NCBI RefSeq assembly: GCF_041395345.1
Contig: NZ_JAWLAR010000005.1
Coordinates: 168,127-232,126, forward strand
Length of the DNA stretch: 64,000 nt
Source of the DNA: Dokdonella sp041395345
GTDB taxonomy: Bacteria > Pseudomonadota > Gammaproteobacteria > Xanthomonadales > Rhodanobacteraceae
Reading direction: 5' to 3'
The notes under the pieces were generated by a model that had not been told where the DNA came from, searched no databases, and saw nothing but the letters and a program-made list of their open reading frames with translations. Made by a program: the position numbers and the translations under genes. Positions 15,761 to 25,472 of this stretch are shown in pieces (the stretch's first letter is position 1; every line of letters begins with the position of its first letter).

Positions 15761-18502
15761 ATGGGTTTGATCTGGTGCATCGTGGGCGCGATTGTCGGCG
15801 CCGTGCTCGGAGCGACTGTCGCCGACGATTCAACCGCCATCCTCGGCCTGTTTGTCGGTGCTGCGTTCGGACTTCTGCTTTCCCGCGTGCTCGCGCTCGA
15901 CCTGCGCACACGCAAGATCGAGGGACAGTTGGCGGCCTTGCAGGCCAGGAGAGCCGCAGCTTTCGAGCAACCTTCGCCGGCAACCCGCTCTGCGACGCAC
16001 GCTCTGGATTTGCGCGATGCGCAGGAGCCGAACCAGCCGGCAGCCTCGAGCACCGGCGGATTCCAGATCCCTGTCGATGCACCGCCACCGGTTCCCCCGG
16101 CGAACGTTTCGCCTGTAGTCCACGATCTCGAAGGTCCCGGATCAGCATCTGGCCATCGCTCAACGCCTGTCTTTCCGGCGCAAGCGGCGAAGTCGGAGCC
16201 GGATATCGCCGAGCGCGCGATCGGCTGGATCAAGTCCTGGTTCACCGAAGGCAATGTGCCGGTCAAGATCGGCATGCTGGTGCTGTTCGCCGGTGTCGCA
16301 GCCCTGCTCAAGTACGCAGCCGACGAGGGCTGGTTCACCCTGCCCATCGAACTGCGCCTGGCCGGCATCGCCGCCGCGGCGCTGGCCGCCCTGGTGTTTG
16401 CGTGGCGCCAGCGCGACACACGGCGCGCGTTTTCGCTGAGCCTTCAGGGCGGCGCCATCGGCATCCTCTTGTTGACGGTCTTTGCGGCGTTCCGCCTCTA
16501 CCAATTGCTGCCTGCAGAAGCGGCGTTCGCGCTGATGCTGGTGCTCGTCGCCGGCGTCTGCGTGCTGGCTGTCCTGCAGGATGCGCTGGCCCTGGCCGTG
16601 CTCGGCATCCTCGCCGGGTTCGCTGCGCCGATCCTGATCTCCACCGGCAGCGGCAACCACGTCGTGCTGTTTTCCTACTACGCCGTCCTCAACCTCGCGA
16701 TCTTTGCCATCGCCTGGCAGCGCGCCTGGCGCGTGCTCAACCTGCTCGGCTTCTTCTTCACCTATGCGATTGGCACACTTTGGGGCGTGCTCAAATACAA
16801 CCCGACGTTGTTCGACAGCACCGAACCGTTCCTGATCCTGTTCTTCTCGATCTATCTGGCGATTCCTGTCCTGTATGCGATTCGCCTGCGCAAGGAGCGC
16901 CCCGACGTCGTCGATGGCACCCTGGTATTCGGCAACCCGCTGGTCGCGTTTGCCCTGCAGGCCGCCCTGCTCGATGGCGAGCGCACGCCGCTGGCCATCT
17001 CGGCACTCGCACTCGGCCTTGTTTACCTCGTGCTCGCCGCGTGGATGATCCGTCGCATCGGCTTGCGCATTCTCGGCGAATCGTTCGCCGTGCTTGCGCT
17101 GGGCTTCTCGACCCTGGCCGTGCCACTGGCGTTGTCGGCGCGCACGACCGGATGCGTCTTTGCCCTGGAAGGCGCCGCCCTGGTCTGGCTCGGCCTGCGC
17201 CAGCAGAGACGCCTGCCGCGCTGGATCGGACTGTTCCTGCAGTTGCTCGCGGCGTTTGCCTTCGTGATCGCCTACTCACCGTCCGCTGCAGACGCACTGC
17301 CGGTTGCCAATGGCGCCTTCCTTGGCGCCATCCTGATCAGCGCGGCAGCCCTGGTTTGCGCGTGGCTCTATCAGCGCGCGCACGCTTCGTACGGACTCAG
17401 CCTTGCACTGTATCTGTGGGGCCTGTTCTGGTGGCTGGGCGCGTGGATGGTAGAGATCGGGCGCTACGCTCAGTACGATCACTATCTTCCTGCTGTCCTC
17501 GGCTTGCTGGTGGCTACCGCCTGGCTCGCCGCCGAGGCGCAGCGCATCTGGCAACGCGGCGCGTTGGCATTCACGACCGCCGTTTTCTTTTGGCTCGTGC
17601 TTCCGGTCAGTCTCTTGATCACGGTCGACGACGCGCTGTTTTCGACCTTGAGCCTGTTTGCGCATATGGCCTTCGCGGTTCTCGGCTGGCGCAGTCTCGT
17701 TTGCCTGAGGAACGCTCGCTCTTCTGCACAGACAACCACCCATCTTGGCTGGTTCTGGGCATGGACTCTGGTTCTTGCGCTCTGTCTGCGCGAAGTCGCT
17801 ACAGAAATCGGATTGGGAAGTGGCTGGGTGACGGCCATGCTCGGATTGCCGCTGCTGTTGGCGCACACCCTCGTGTTGCGCAAGTCACAGTGGATCTCAC
17901 CGCCACTGTCAGCCGGTTTTTCGCGCTATCGGCCCATTGTTCTGGGTTCGCAGGCGATCATCCTCAGCATGTTGCTGGTCATGAGTCTTTTCCATCCCGG
18001 CGACAGCTCGCCCATCGGCTTCATTCCACTGCTCAATCCATTGGAGCTGTTCCAATTGGCCAGCATTGCTGCCCTCGCTTTCTGGATGCGCGATCGCGAC
18101 GTCCCCGAAGCCATTGGCTCGCACCGCGCGGCCTGGCTGTCCGTTGCCGGCTTTGCCCTGATCACGGCAGCCACCCTGCGTGCCGTGCATCATCTGGGCG
18201 GCATCCCCTGGAGCGAGCGAGTGATCACGTCCAGTCTGTCGCAGACCAGTCTCGCCGTAGTCTGGAGCGTGCTCGGCGTCGCCGGGTGGGTGCTTGGTTC
18301 GCGCCGCGGGAACCGCCCATTGTGGCTGGCTGGAGCGGTGCTGATGGCGATCGTGCTGGTGAAGCTGCTGCTGATCGATCGCCAGCACCTTGGCAACCTC
18401 TTTGGCATCGCCTCGTTCATCGCTTACGGTTTGCTGTGTACTCTGGTCGGCTACCTGGCGCCGGCACCACCACGGAAGGCTGATGTGGAGAGTGCGGCAT
18501 GA
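15761..18502 (+). CDS. DUF2339 polytopic membrane protein
   Basis: 913 residues. ATG 15761 opens with a hydrophobic N-terminus (MGLIWCIVGAIVGAVLGATV) and is preceded by GGGGAG. A charged, Pro/Ala-rich segment (about 50-150) follows, then a long series of roughly twenty or more hydrophobic helices to the C-terminus. The block VPVKIGMLVLFAGVAALLKYAADEGWF near residue 165 is the family hallmark. Function is unknown. Its stop overlaps the start of the DUF3999 gene by four bases, and this DUF2339-DUF3999 pairing recurs in gammaproteobacteria, pointing to a joint envelope role (inference). Confidence 0.87.
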   Translation: MGLIWCIVGAIVGAVLGATVADDSTAILGLFVGAAFGLLLSRVLALDLRTRKIEGQLAALQARRAAAFEQPSPATRSATHALDLRDAQEPNQPAASSTGGFQIPVDAPPPVPPANVSPVVHDLEGPGSASGHRSTPVFPAQAAKSEPDIAERAIGWIKSWFTEGNVPVKIGMLVLFAGVAALLKYAADEGWFTLPIELRLAGIAAAALAALVFAWRQRDTRRAFSLSLQGGAIGILLLTVFAAFRLYQLLPAEAAFALMLVLVAGVCVLAVLQDALALAVLGILAGFAAPILISTGSGNHVVLFSYYAVLNLAIFAIAWQRAWRVLNLLGFFFTYAIGTLWGVLKYNPTLFDSTEPFLILFFSIYLAIPVLYAIRLRKERPDVVDGTLVFGNPLVAFALQAALLDGERTPLAISALALGLVYLVLAAWMIRRIGLRILGESFAVLALGFSTLAVPLALSARTTGCVFALEGAALVWLGLRQQRRLPRWIGLFLQLLAAFAFVIAYSPSAADALPVANGAFLGAILISAAALVCAWLYQRAHASYGLSLALYLWGLFWWLGAWMVEIGRYAQYDHYLPAVLGLLVATAWLAAEAQRIWQRGALAFTTAVFFWLVLPVSLLITVDDALFSTLSLFAHMAFAVLGWRSLVCLRNARSSAQTTTHLGWFWAWTLVLALCLREVATEIGLGSGWVTAMLGLPLLLAHTLVLRKSQWISPPLSAGFSRYRPIVLGSQAIILSMLLVMSLFHPGDSSPIGFIPLLNPLELFQLASIAALAFWMRDRDVPEAIGSHRAAWLSVAGFALITAATLRAVHHLGGIPWSERVITSSLSQTSLAVVWSVLGVAGWVLGSRRGNRPLWLAGAVLMAIVLVKLLLIDRQHLGNLFGIASFIAYGLLCTLVGYLAPAPPRKADVESAA

Positions 18503-19914
18503 AGCAATGGATGCTGGTCGCCGGACTGCTTGTCCAGTCGGCAGCTGCGTCCACGCCGGACGACTATGCGATCGTGATTCCGATCGAGTCGCTTGCTGAA
18601 AGCGCTGCGATGCAGGTCGAGCTGGACAGGTCGGTCTATCAGGGTTCGATCGATCCCGGCTTGCGCGACATGGCCATTTTCAATGCCGATGGCCGCAGCG
18701 TGCCGATGATGATCTGGCCGCTGGAGATCCCGGACACCCTGTCCGAAGAACGTTCCCCAGTCCCCGTTCTGCCTCTGCCAGGCAAGCGGCATGACGACAA
18801 GGCCAGCGATCTCGGCCTTGTCGTCGAACGCGACGCCACTGGACGATTGCTCAGGCTCGAGACGCAAACCCGCGGACAGCAACAAGTGGGCGAGAACCCC
18901 CGCGAATGGCTGGTCGACCTCAGCAACTTCGAGGAAGAAGTCGACGATCTCGAGCTCGACTGGGACGAGCCAGCCGACAACCTCATCGCGCGTCTGGAAA
19001 TTTCCGCCAGCAACGATCTGCAAAGCTGGAAACTGTTGAATGCGGGAGCCAATCTGGTCTCCCTGGAAAGCGGCGGCGAGCGTATCGAACGCAGCAGTAT
19101 CGACCTTCCTTCGACCCGATCACGCTATCTTCGGCTACGCCGTACCGACGATGGCGCGCCGATTGTCGGGCTGCGCGCGACGGCCTCAAGGTACCGCAAG
19201 GTTGCTGGCATACCGAAGCTTCAATGGATCGAGGCGCAGACAGTTGAACGCATAGGCGATCTGGATGCGACCAGTACACGCTTTCTGTATTCGTTTTTCT
19301 ACGCCGCGCCCGTTTCCACCGCAATGATCAGCCTGGCCAGCGACAATGCGCTGGCACGGATTGCCATACTGACCGCAAAAGCCGGCGAACCGGACTCCAT
19401 CCGCTGGACGCCGCGCGCACGTGCAGTGGCATTCGGCCTGCGCGAAGGCAACGAGGAAATCAGCGTCGACAGGGTCTGGCTCTCGGGCGGAGATCCTCGC
19501 GTCGCCTGGCTGCGCATCGATTCGGAAACGCCGCTGGCAGCGCCGCCCCATGTCAGCGTCGGCTTTCGAGCGGCGCGCGTGCTGTTCCTGGCCGAGGGGC
19601 GTGGACCTTACCTTCTCGCCGTGGGCAGCGCCACGGAACATTTTCCCGACTATCCGGTCGAGGCCGCGCTGACCTCGCTTCGCTCTCGCTACGGCAAGGA
19701 TTGGCAGCCCCCAATCGCCACGCTGGGCGACATGCGTATGAGTGCCGGACCCAGGGCCTTGCAGCCTCCGGAACGACCGACCGACTGGAAGAACTGGCTG
19801 TTATGGAGCGTGCTGATCGGCGCCGCCCTGGTGGTCGGAGGCATCGCCTTGAGCCTTCTCCGCGGGACTGGCCAGCGCAGCACAGAAGATCGCCAGCAGC
19901 CACCAGAAGAATAG
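18499..19914 (+). CDS. DUF3999 family envelope protein
   Basis: 471 residues, translationally coupled to the DUF2339 gene (ATGA overlap at 18499-18502). It has an N-terminal signal peptide (about 1-20), a large soluble periplasmic beta-rich region, and a single C-terminal transmembrane helix (NWLLWSVLIGAALVVGGIAL), then a short charged tail, giving a C-terminally anchored periplasmic protein. Function is unknown. The last 114 bp overlap the 3' end of the convergent O-antigen-ligase-like gene, and the tail (about residues 434-471) is coded by that shared DNA. Confidence 0.85.
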   Translation: MKQWMLVAGLLVQSAAASTPDDYAIVIPIESLAESAAMQVELDRSVYQGSIDPGLRDMAIFNADGRSVPMMIWPLEIPDTLSEERSPVPVLPLPGKRHDDKASDLGLVVERDATGRLLRLETQTRGQQQVGENPREWLVDLSNFEEEVDDLELDWDEPADNLIARLEISASNDLQSWKLLNAGANLVSLESGGERIERSSIDLPSTRSRYLRLRRTDDGAPIVGLRATASRYRKVAGIPKLQWIEAQTVERIGDLDATSTRFLYSFFYAAPVSTAMISLASDNALARIAILTAKAGEPDSIRWTPRARAVAFGLREGNEEISVDRVWLSGGDPRVAWLRIDSETPLAAPPHVSVGFRAARVLFLAEGRGPYLLAVGSATEHFPDYPVEAALTSLRSRYGKDWQPPIATLGDMRMSAGPRALQPPERPTDWKNWLLWSVLIGAALVVGGIALSLLRGTGQRSTEDRQQPPEE

Positions 19915-21093
19915 TCCCCACCACGCCGAGTAAAAGGCGAAATGGGTATTCAGCGGAAAACACATTGCGACCAGGGCAAGTCCTGGCGCGAATCCGCGGG
20001 CACGTTGCACTGAATCTGCTCGCCACCAGGCACGCAGGCCGAGCGTCATTCCTGCCAGCCACAGCAGGAGTCCTAACAAGCCTGTTTCGCTCAGCAGTTC
20101 GAGTACGAGCTGATGTGCATGCGACGCGCCAATACCGGTGGTCTTGTCGACAAAGGCGTCACCCGGTTCGCTGTAAGTGGCGTAGGCGTAGCGAAAGCCG
20201 CGCACGCCCACCCCGACCAGCGGATTCGCTTCGAACATGCCCAGCGCGGCACTCCAGATGCGCACGCGTCCGGCCGATGCTTCATCGAGCGCCTGTTCGG
20301 TCCCTTCGAAAACCAGCAGGCTGCGCTCCATGCGCGCATCGAAGCGGTCCGATATCTGCCAGACTCCGCCAATGCTGAGCGCGATGCCCAATACGATCCC
20401 GAACAGTAGTGGCAGGAACCGGCGCAGGCTTCGGGCTTCCCGCCAGGCGAAGACAACACTGACCAGGGCATAGGAAAGCCAGGCACCGCGCGATCCGGCC
20501 AGAAGGATGGGCACCAGCATGAGCAGGTAGGCCAGCAGCAGGCCGAGTCGCCCGCCATGTTCACGGGCCAGCAGCAACAGGAACGGGGAGAGCACGGCCA
20601 GCACCGGGCCCAGTTTCAGATTGTCGGCGCCAAAGATGCCGGACAGGCGCTCGAGCTCCGGCGCTCCGCCCAGACTGCTGCCGCTGAGAAATTGCACCCA
20701 GGCGTCAATCAGCCAAAGCGCAGTGATCGCGGCAACAGCAAGCAGGAACGGCGGCCACGACAAGGGCCTGCGCAAGGCCCACGCAACGAACAATGCGAAT
20801 GGAAAGAAGCGCACTACCTCCAGCGCCGTCATCCAGGTCTTTTGCGGCGCCACCGAGTTGAAGCCGGAGAAGACGATCGGTAGCCAGTAGCACGCGAACA
20901 GGATCAGGATCAGGCGCAGGCCCCGATCCGCAAGCGGTGCGAATCGGTGCCGCAGCATCAGCACGATTCCGACCACGGCACCCGCCACGATACCGAGCTC
21001 GGAAGTGCGCCCGATGGGCAGCAACACGAGGACACCGAGCACGACCAGCAGGGCGGCCGTCTCGCTGCGCCCCATCCGCTTGCTGGAGATCAT
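19801..21093 (-). CDS. O-antigen ligase-like (Wzy/WaaL superfamily) membrane protein
   Basis: 430 residues with about eleven hydrophobic helices. The Wzy_C-type periplasmic region includes LLAGSRGAWLSYALV, then GRVRIWSAALGMFEANPLVGVGVRGFR and the conserved GIGASHAHQLVLELLSETGLLGLLLW with an H-x-H loop, as in WaaL/RfaL ligases. The likely reaction is transfer of an undecaprenyl-linked glycan to lipid A-core or another acceptor in the periplasm; polymerase cannot be excluded. The start overlaps the glycosyltransferase stop by four bases, so the two are coupled. The 3' end overlaps the convergent DUF3999 gene by 114 bp. Confidence 0.86.
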   Translation of the reverse strand: MISSKRMGRSETAALLVVLGVLVLLPIGRTSELGIVAGAVVGIVLMLRHRFAPLADRGLRLILILFACYWLPIVFSGFNSVAPQKTWMTALEVVRFFPFALFVAWALRRPLSWPPFLLAVAAITALWLIDAWVQFLSGSSLGGAPELERLSGIFGADNLKLGPVLAVLSPFLLLLAREHGGRLGLLLAYLLMLVPILLAGSRGAWLSYALVSVVFAWREARSLRRFLPLLFGIVLGIALSIGGVWQISDRFDARMERSLLVFEGTEQALDEASAGRVRIWSAALGMFEANPLVGVGVRGFRYAYATYSEPGDAFVDKTTGIGASHAHQLVLELLSETGLLGLLLWLAGMTLGLRAWWRADSVQRARGFAPGLALVAMCFPLNTHFAFYSAWWGLFFWWLLAIFCAALASPAEKAQGDASDHQGGADQHAP

Positions 21094-22229
21094 CGATCGG
21101 TGCGCCGACGCCGCGGCTCGCTGGCCAGTTCGCTGTACAACTGGAGGGTGGCTTCCTGCATGTCGGACAGTCGGTAGCGGGTCAACGGCTGGATGGCCGG
21201 TGCAGCACGCATCAGCTCGGCTGCGCGCTCGGCCAGTCGTGCCCGGTCACCGGGCGGCACGCGACCGGCGGGATACAGGTCCGTGAGCAGTTCGCCGACG
21301 CCTCCGTGCGCATAGCCCAGCACCGGCCGGCACAACGACAGGGCCTCGATGACCGTACGCCCGAATGATTCGCGCTGCGTGCTCAATTGCAGGATCAGGG
21401 TCGACACGGCCATGACATCGCGCACGTCGGAACGTGGCGGAGAAATCACGACATGCTGATCGATGTTGAAATTGCGAGCCAGCGATTCGAGTTCGGCGAC
21501 ATATGCTTCGCGCCCCGGTTCGCGCGCGCCGAGCAGGAGCAGGCGTGCATCGACACCGCGGACCTTGAGGTCGGCGAGCAGCTCAATGGCATCCCTGTGC
21601 CCTTTCAGCCGCGTTCCACGCGCCGGCAGGGTCAGCAACGGAGCGCCATCGAGTTGCGGATATTCGTCAAGGAATCGTTTCCGCCACTCGTCATCGGGCT
21701 GGTGGCCGAATGGAAATTCATTCGAATCCACGCCGCGCGGGATCAGCACCAGGCGCGATGGATGGGTGCCGCGGTAGTGCCTGAGCACGTGGTCGCGGAC
21801 CAGGTTAGAAACGCAGATGATGCGGTCGCTACGCGCCATGATGCCGCTGTACCAGCCCGGCGAATTGAGGCCATGGACGGTGGTGACGAAATGCGGGCGC
21901 GGCGGATCGAGCTTGCGCAGCGCATGCCAGCCCAGCCAGGCCGGCAACCGCGACCGCGCGTGCACAATATCGGCACCGGCCTCGGCAAGAATCGAACGCA
22001 GCCGCGGCACGAGTGTCAGTGTCTTCAGCGATTTCCTGCCGATCGGCAACTCGACATGCCGACTGCCTTCGCGCACCAGCTGTTCGACCATGCGACCGCC
22101 AGCCGAAACCACAATCGAGCCATGCCCGGCCTGCACCAGGGCGCGACCGATTTCCAGGGTCGAGCGCTCGGCGCCGCCAGACTCCAGCGCAGGAACCAGC
22201 TGAACGACGCAAAGCCGCCGTTGTGTCAC
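21090..22229 (-). CDS. GT4-family glycosyltransferase (group 1)
   Basis: 379 residues from a GTG at 22229 with AAGG upstream. An in-frame ATG at 22346 would add 39 residues unlike the family and is rejected. The GT-B signature is present: N-terminal VVQLVPALESGGAERSTLEIGRALVQAG, mid-region DRIICVSNLVRDHV and IPRGVDSNEF, and the C-terminal E-x7-E nucleotide-sugar motif in ESFGRTVIEALSLCRPVLGYAHGGVGELL. It probably adds a sugar to LPS core or O-chain. It is coupled to the ligase-like gene and lies downstream of the zinc-finger gene on the same strand. Confidence 0.9.
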   Translation of the reverse strand: MTQRRLCVVQLVPALESGGAERSTLEIGRALVQAGHGSIVVSAGGRMVEQLVREGSRHVELPIGRKSLKTLTLVPRLRSILAEAGADIVHARSRLPAWLGWHALRKLDPPRPHFVTTVHGLNSPGWYSGIMARSDRIICVSNLVRDHVLRHYRGTHPSRLVLIPRGVDSNEFPFGHQPDDEWRKRFLDEYPQLDGAPLLTLPARGTRLKGHRDAIELLADLKVRGVDARLLLLGAREPGREAYVAELESLARNFNIDQHVVISPPRSDVRDVMAVSTLILQLSTQRESFGRTVIEALSLCRPVLGYAHGGVGELLTDLYPAGRVPPGDRARLAERAAELMRAAPAIQPLTRYRLSDMQEATLQLYSELASEPRRRRTDR

Positions 22230-22293
22230 ATTGGAACCTTGATCGGACAATACGGCCTCGTCGTGTGCGAAGGATCTACGGCAGCATGCAGGA

Positions 22294-22503
22294 TCAATTC
22301 TCGAGGCAGTACTCGGCCCCGCAATACGGGCATTTTGCCGTTCCACCCTGCTCTTCGATCGGCAAATAGACCTTGGGATGCGAGTTCCACAGCGTCATTT
22401 CCGGCATCGGACAGCTCAGCGGCAGGTCGCGGCGGCCGACCGTGTAACGGTTCTGCGCATTGGCCTGAACACGCGAATCCGCTACTGTTTGACTCGATGA
22501 CAT
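22294..22503 (-). CDS. Small zinc-finger domain protein (zf-CHCC, NDUFS6-like)
   Basis: 69 residues. The conserved tail reads TAKCPYCGAEYCLE and the middle has SCPMPEMTLWNSHPKVYLPI; the Cys/His set (C...H...CxxC) fits the zf-CHCC family. In proteobacteria this small protein is often found at the head of LPS glycosyltransferase operons, as it is here (64 bp before the GT4 gene). Its role is not established; zinc-binding is inferred from the ligands. Confidence 0.85.
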   Translation of the reverse strand: MSSSQTVADSRVQANAQNRYTVGRRDLPLSCPMPEMTLWNSHPKVYLPIEEQGGTAKCPYCGAEYCLEN

Positions 22504-22700
22504 GCGCTGACACTCCCGAAAATGGCGACAGCCCGGAAGTTTAGCAGCACAGAATGTGCCAAGCGCGTCACAATGGGCGCGTCGACCGGCTCACAGGCTT
22601 CTGGCGGGACCTGCGACTACCCTGATTTTCGGTTCGGCCTAGAATGAACGTGTTTCGGCAGCCGGCAATCATCACCTTTCACCTGAATGGGGGAGACACC

Positions 22701-23963
22701 ATGGATTTTTCAAAGCTCATCGCTCGCGCCAAGGCAATACTGATTACGCCAAAGACAGAGTGGCCGGTCATCGCCGCCGAGCCGGACACCGTCGCCGGCC
22801 TGTACAAGAACTACATCCTGATCCTGGCCGCGATCCCGGCCGTGTTCGGCTTCATCAAGGGCAGCCTGATCGGCTACAGCATGTTCGGGGTGACCGTGCG
22901 CACGCCCATGGTCAGCGGCATCATCGGCATGCTGATCGCCTACGCGCTGACTCTCGCCGTTGTCTATCTGGTTGCGCTGATCATCAATGCTCTCGCACCG
23001 AGCTTCGGTGGCGAGAAGAATCAGGTGCAGGCGCTCAAGGCTGCGGCCTATACCTATACGGCGAGCTGGGTCGCCAGCGTGGCCACCATCGTTCCGTGGC
23101 TCGGCTGGCTGATCGTTCTGGCTGGAGCCGTCTATGGCATCTACCTGCTCTACCTTGGCCTGCCGCATACGATGCGCTGTCCGCAGGAGAAGTCGGTCGG
23201 CTACACGATCGTGACGATCATCATCGGATTCGTCCTCAGCCTCGTGGTCGGCATGGTCGTCGGCGGCATCACTGCCGCAGGCACCACCGCCGCAACGATC
23301 AGCATGGGCGGCAACAACAGCAGCGGCGACGTCACCATCGACACCGACAGCGCGCTCGGCAAACTGGCCGCACTGGGCCAGCAGGTCGAACGCCAGGGCA
23401 AGAAGATGGAAGCCGCGCAGCGGAGTGGCGATGCCGACGCACAGGCCGAGGCGGCCGGTGCCATGCTCGGGGCCATGCTCGGTGGCGGTGACCAGGTCGA
23501 GGCACTGCCGCCGGATGCCATCAAGCAGTTTCTTCCGGAGAAGCTGGCCGGCTTCAAGCGCGAGTCCATTTCAGTGGAACGCAACGCCGCCATGGGCGTG
23601 CAGGTCAGTACCGGCAAGGCCACCTACCGCGATGCCAATGACAACCGCCTGCGGCTGGAAATCACCGACATGGGTGGCGCCAAGGGCATCATGGCCCTGG
23701 CTGGATTTGCCAATGTCGAGAGCGACAAGCAGACCGACTATGGCTACGAGAAGACCTACAAGAAGGACGGCCGCCTGATCAACGAGCGCTGGAACAACAA
23801 CGGCAACGACGGTGAATTCAGCATCGTCCTTGGCGACCGCTTCACGGTGAAGCTGAGCGGCAATGGTGAAGGCCTCGACATGAACATCCTCAAGTCGGCG
23901 CTCTCATCGCTGAACCTCGGCGGGCTCGAAGCGATGAAGAATCAGGGCGTCAAAAAGGGCTGA
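22701..23963 (+). CDS. Yip1 family membrane protein
   Basis: 420 residues from ATG 22701, with an excellent ribosome site GGGGGAG at 22689-22695. The N-terminal Yip1 domain has DFSKLIARAKAILITPKTEWPVIA and about five membrane helices (residues 40-200, ending FVLSLVVGMVVGGITAAG). After a Gly/Ser/Asp linker and a Gln/Glu coiled segment (about 230-265), a soluble C-terminal domain of about 150 residues follows (FLPEKLAGFKRESISVERNAAMG...). That second domain is an extension beyond ordinary bacterial Yip1 proteins. Function is unknown. Confidence 0.85.
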   Translation: MDFSKLIARAKAILITPKTEWPVIAAEPDTVAGLYKNYILILAAIPAVFGFIKGSLIGYSMFGVTVRTPMVSGIIGMLIAYALTLAVVYLVALIINALAPSFGGEKNQVQALKAAAYTYTASWVASVATIVPWLGWLIVLAGAVYGIYLLYLGLPHTMRCPQEKSVGYTIVTIIIGFVLSLVVGMVVGGITAAGTTAATISMGGNNSSGDVTIDTDSALGKLAALGQQVERQGKKMEAAQRSGDADAQAEAAGAMLGAMLGGGDQVEALPPDAIKQFLPEKLAGFKRESISVERNAAMGVQVSTGKATYRDANDNRLRLEITDMGGAKGIMALAGFANVESDKQTDYGYEKTYKKDGRLINERWNNNGNDGEFSIVLGDRFTVKLSGNGEGLDMNILKSALSSLNLGGLEAMKNQGVKKG

Positions 23964-24256
23964 GTCTGGCTTGTCGTCCGCTGGCAGAAGCCCAATGGGG
24001 AATTGAGCAGGGTCTGCGAACCCATGCTATCGGAACAAGACGAAGCGTTCTGAAAAAGGCCTGCGTCGAACCCGGATTCTTGACCTGCGTTCGCGCAGAG
24101 GCGGGGCACGAACCTGCATGGCTTGGAGTCGGGTTTGAACCGGAATCCGGCAGGCAAGCGCAGGCGGGTCCGAGACCCGCCCCTACGGACCCGCCTCCAC
24201 GACTCACCGCTGCAGCGCAAGCCGGATGCGGCCGGCTCGGGTGCAGCGGCCCACGA
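23964..24256. repeat. Non-coding spacer with a GAGACCCGCCCC palindromic repeat
   Basis: This 293-bp convergent spacer holds no credible gene. At 24163-24195 lies GGCGGGTC-CGAGACCCGCC followed by CCTACGGACCCGCC. The same core appears twice at 52647-52746, so it is a dispersed repeat. The palindrome GCGGGTCCGAGACCCGC can form a hairpin and may act as a terminator-like structure between the two converging genes. Confidence 0.7.
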
Positions 24257-24847
24257 TCAACCGGCGTCTTTCTTCGGCACCGTCGCCTCGGTCGTGATCT
24301 TGATGCGGATCTCGTCACTGACCTTGGGCACCAGGTAGTCGATGCCGAAGTCGCTGCGCTTGATCGTCGTGCTCGCGTCGAAACCGATGGCCGGCACCTT
24401 TTTCATCGGATGCTCTTCGGCACGGTTCAACGTGGTATCGAGCACGACCGACCTGGTCACGCCATGGATGGTCAGGTCGCCGGTCACCTTGAACTTGCCT
24501 TCGCCCGCGGCTTTCTCGACCTTGGTGCTCTTGAAGGTGGCGGTCGGGTATTTCGCCGCGTCGAAGATGTCCGGGCTCTTCATGTGATTGTCGAGTTTTT
24601 CCACATGCGTATTGATGCTGTCGATGGCGATCGTCACATCGACCGATGACTGTGCAGGATCCGCTGCGTCATAGGTGATGGATCCTTCGATCTTGTCGAA
24701 ATTGCCGCTGGGATTCGAGAATCCGAAATGGCTCCAGGTGAATTCGGCCTGTGTGTGCGTTGGATCGATCACATAGGTCTCAGCCGCGGCGAATGCGGAT
24801 GCGGAAGCAAGTGCCACGGCAGTGGCGAGCAGGGTGCGTACAAACAT
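24257..24847 (-). CDS. YceI family periplasmic lipid-binding protein
   Basis: 196 residues from ATG 24847, preceded by GAGGAG. The signal peptide (1-21) ends ASAFA-AAE. The mature protein has the YceI lipocalin-like features: TYVIDPTHTQAEFTWSHFGF, a central DVTIAIDSINTH with NHMKSPDIFDAAKYPTATF, and VTGDLTIHGVTRSVVL. YceI proteins bind isoprenoid-type lipids in the periplasm and are often stress-induced. It is 22 bp downstream of the nitroreductase gene and is probably cotranscribed with it. Confidence 0.94.
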   Translation of the reverse strand: MFVRTLLATAVALASASAFAAAETYVIDPTHTQAEFTWSHFGFSNPSGNFDKIEGSITYDAADPAQSSVDVTIAIDSINTHVEKLDNHMKSPDIFDAAKYPTATFKSTKVEKAAGEGKFKVTGDLTIHGVTRSVVLDTTLNRAEEHPMKKVPAIGFDASTTIKRSDFGIDYLVPKVSDEIRIKITTEATVPKKDAG

Positions 24848-24869
24848 GGGGTATCTCCTCGTGGGGTTG

Positions 24870-25472
24870 TCAGGCGATGCTGCAGGCTTCGTCAAAATCA
24901 AAGCGTTCTTCGCGTGCGCGCAGAACCTCCGGATTGCCGTAGCCGATATTGATCAGGAAGTTGGATTTCACATCGGTACCGGCAAAGAATGCCTTGTCGA
25001 CGCTGGGTTTGTGGAATCCCGACATCGGACCGCAATCCAGGCCCAGCGCGCGCAATGCAATGATCAGATAGGCGCCCTGCAGGCTTGAGTTGCGGAATGC
25101 CGTCTCGGCAATGGATTCCTCCTTGCCTTCAAACCACGGCACGGCGTTTTCTTCCTTGTACAAGCGTGGCAGATGCTTGTAGAAATCATGATCGGCGGCG
25201 ACGATGGCCGTTGCCGGTGCGGCCATGGTCTGCGCTAAATTGGTATCCGACAATGCCGGCTTCAGTTTTTCCTTGGCCTCGGCCGAGCGCACGAAGACGA
25301 CACGCATGGGCTGGCAATTCGCACTGGTGGGGCCCAGCTTGGCCAGGTTGTAGGCCTGCCGAAGTAGCTCGTCGGAAACAGGCTTGTCGAGCCAGGCATC
25401 GGCAGAACGCCGGTAGGTACGAGCCGTGCGAAAAATCTGGTCGAGGGCGAGATCGTTCAACGGACTATTCAT
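24870..25472 (-). CDS. Nitroreductase family protein, RutE / malonic semialdehyde reductase-like
   Basis: 200 residues from ATG 25472 with AAGGAG five bases upstream. It has the FMN-dependent nitroreductase fold: RTARTYRRSADAWLDKPV at the N-terminus, LGPTSANCQPMRVVFV as the cofactor-binding block, and ALGLDCGPMSGFHKPSVDKAFF then NFLINIGYGNPE at the C-terminus, a pattern of the HadB/RutE subgroup. RutE reduces malonic semialdehyde in pyrimidine degradation, but no other rut genes are present, so the substrate is uncertain. It heads a two-gene unit with the yceI-like gene. Confidence 0.88.
   Translation of the reverse strand: MNSPLNDLALDQIFRTARTYRRSADAWLDKPVSDELLRQAYNLAKLGPTSANCQPMRVVFVRSAEAKEKLKPALSDTNLAQTMAAPATAIVAADHDFYKHLPRLYKEENAVPWFEGKEESIAETAFRNSSLQGAYLIIALRALGLDCGPMSGFHKPSVDKAFFAGTDVKSNFLINIGYGNPEVLRAREERFDFDEACSIA

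Noticed and set aside
15595..18483. 962-residue open frame overlapping the DUF2339 gene in another frame
   Set aside because: The DUF2339 frame has membrane helices and a family signature; the alternative is Arg/Pro-rich and lacks any plausible start or fold.
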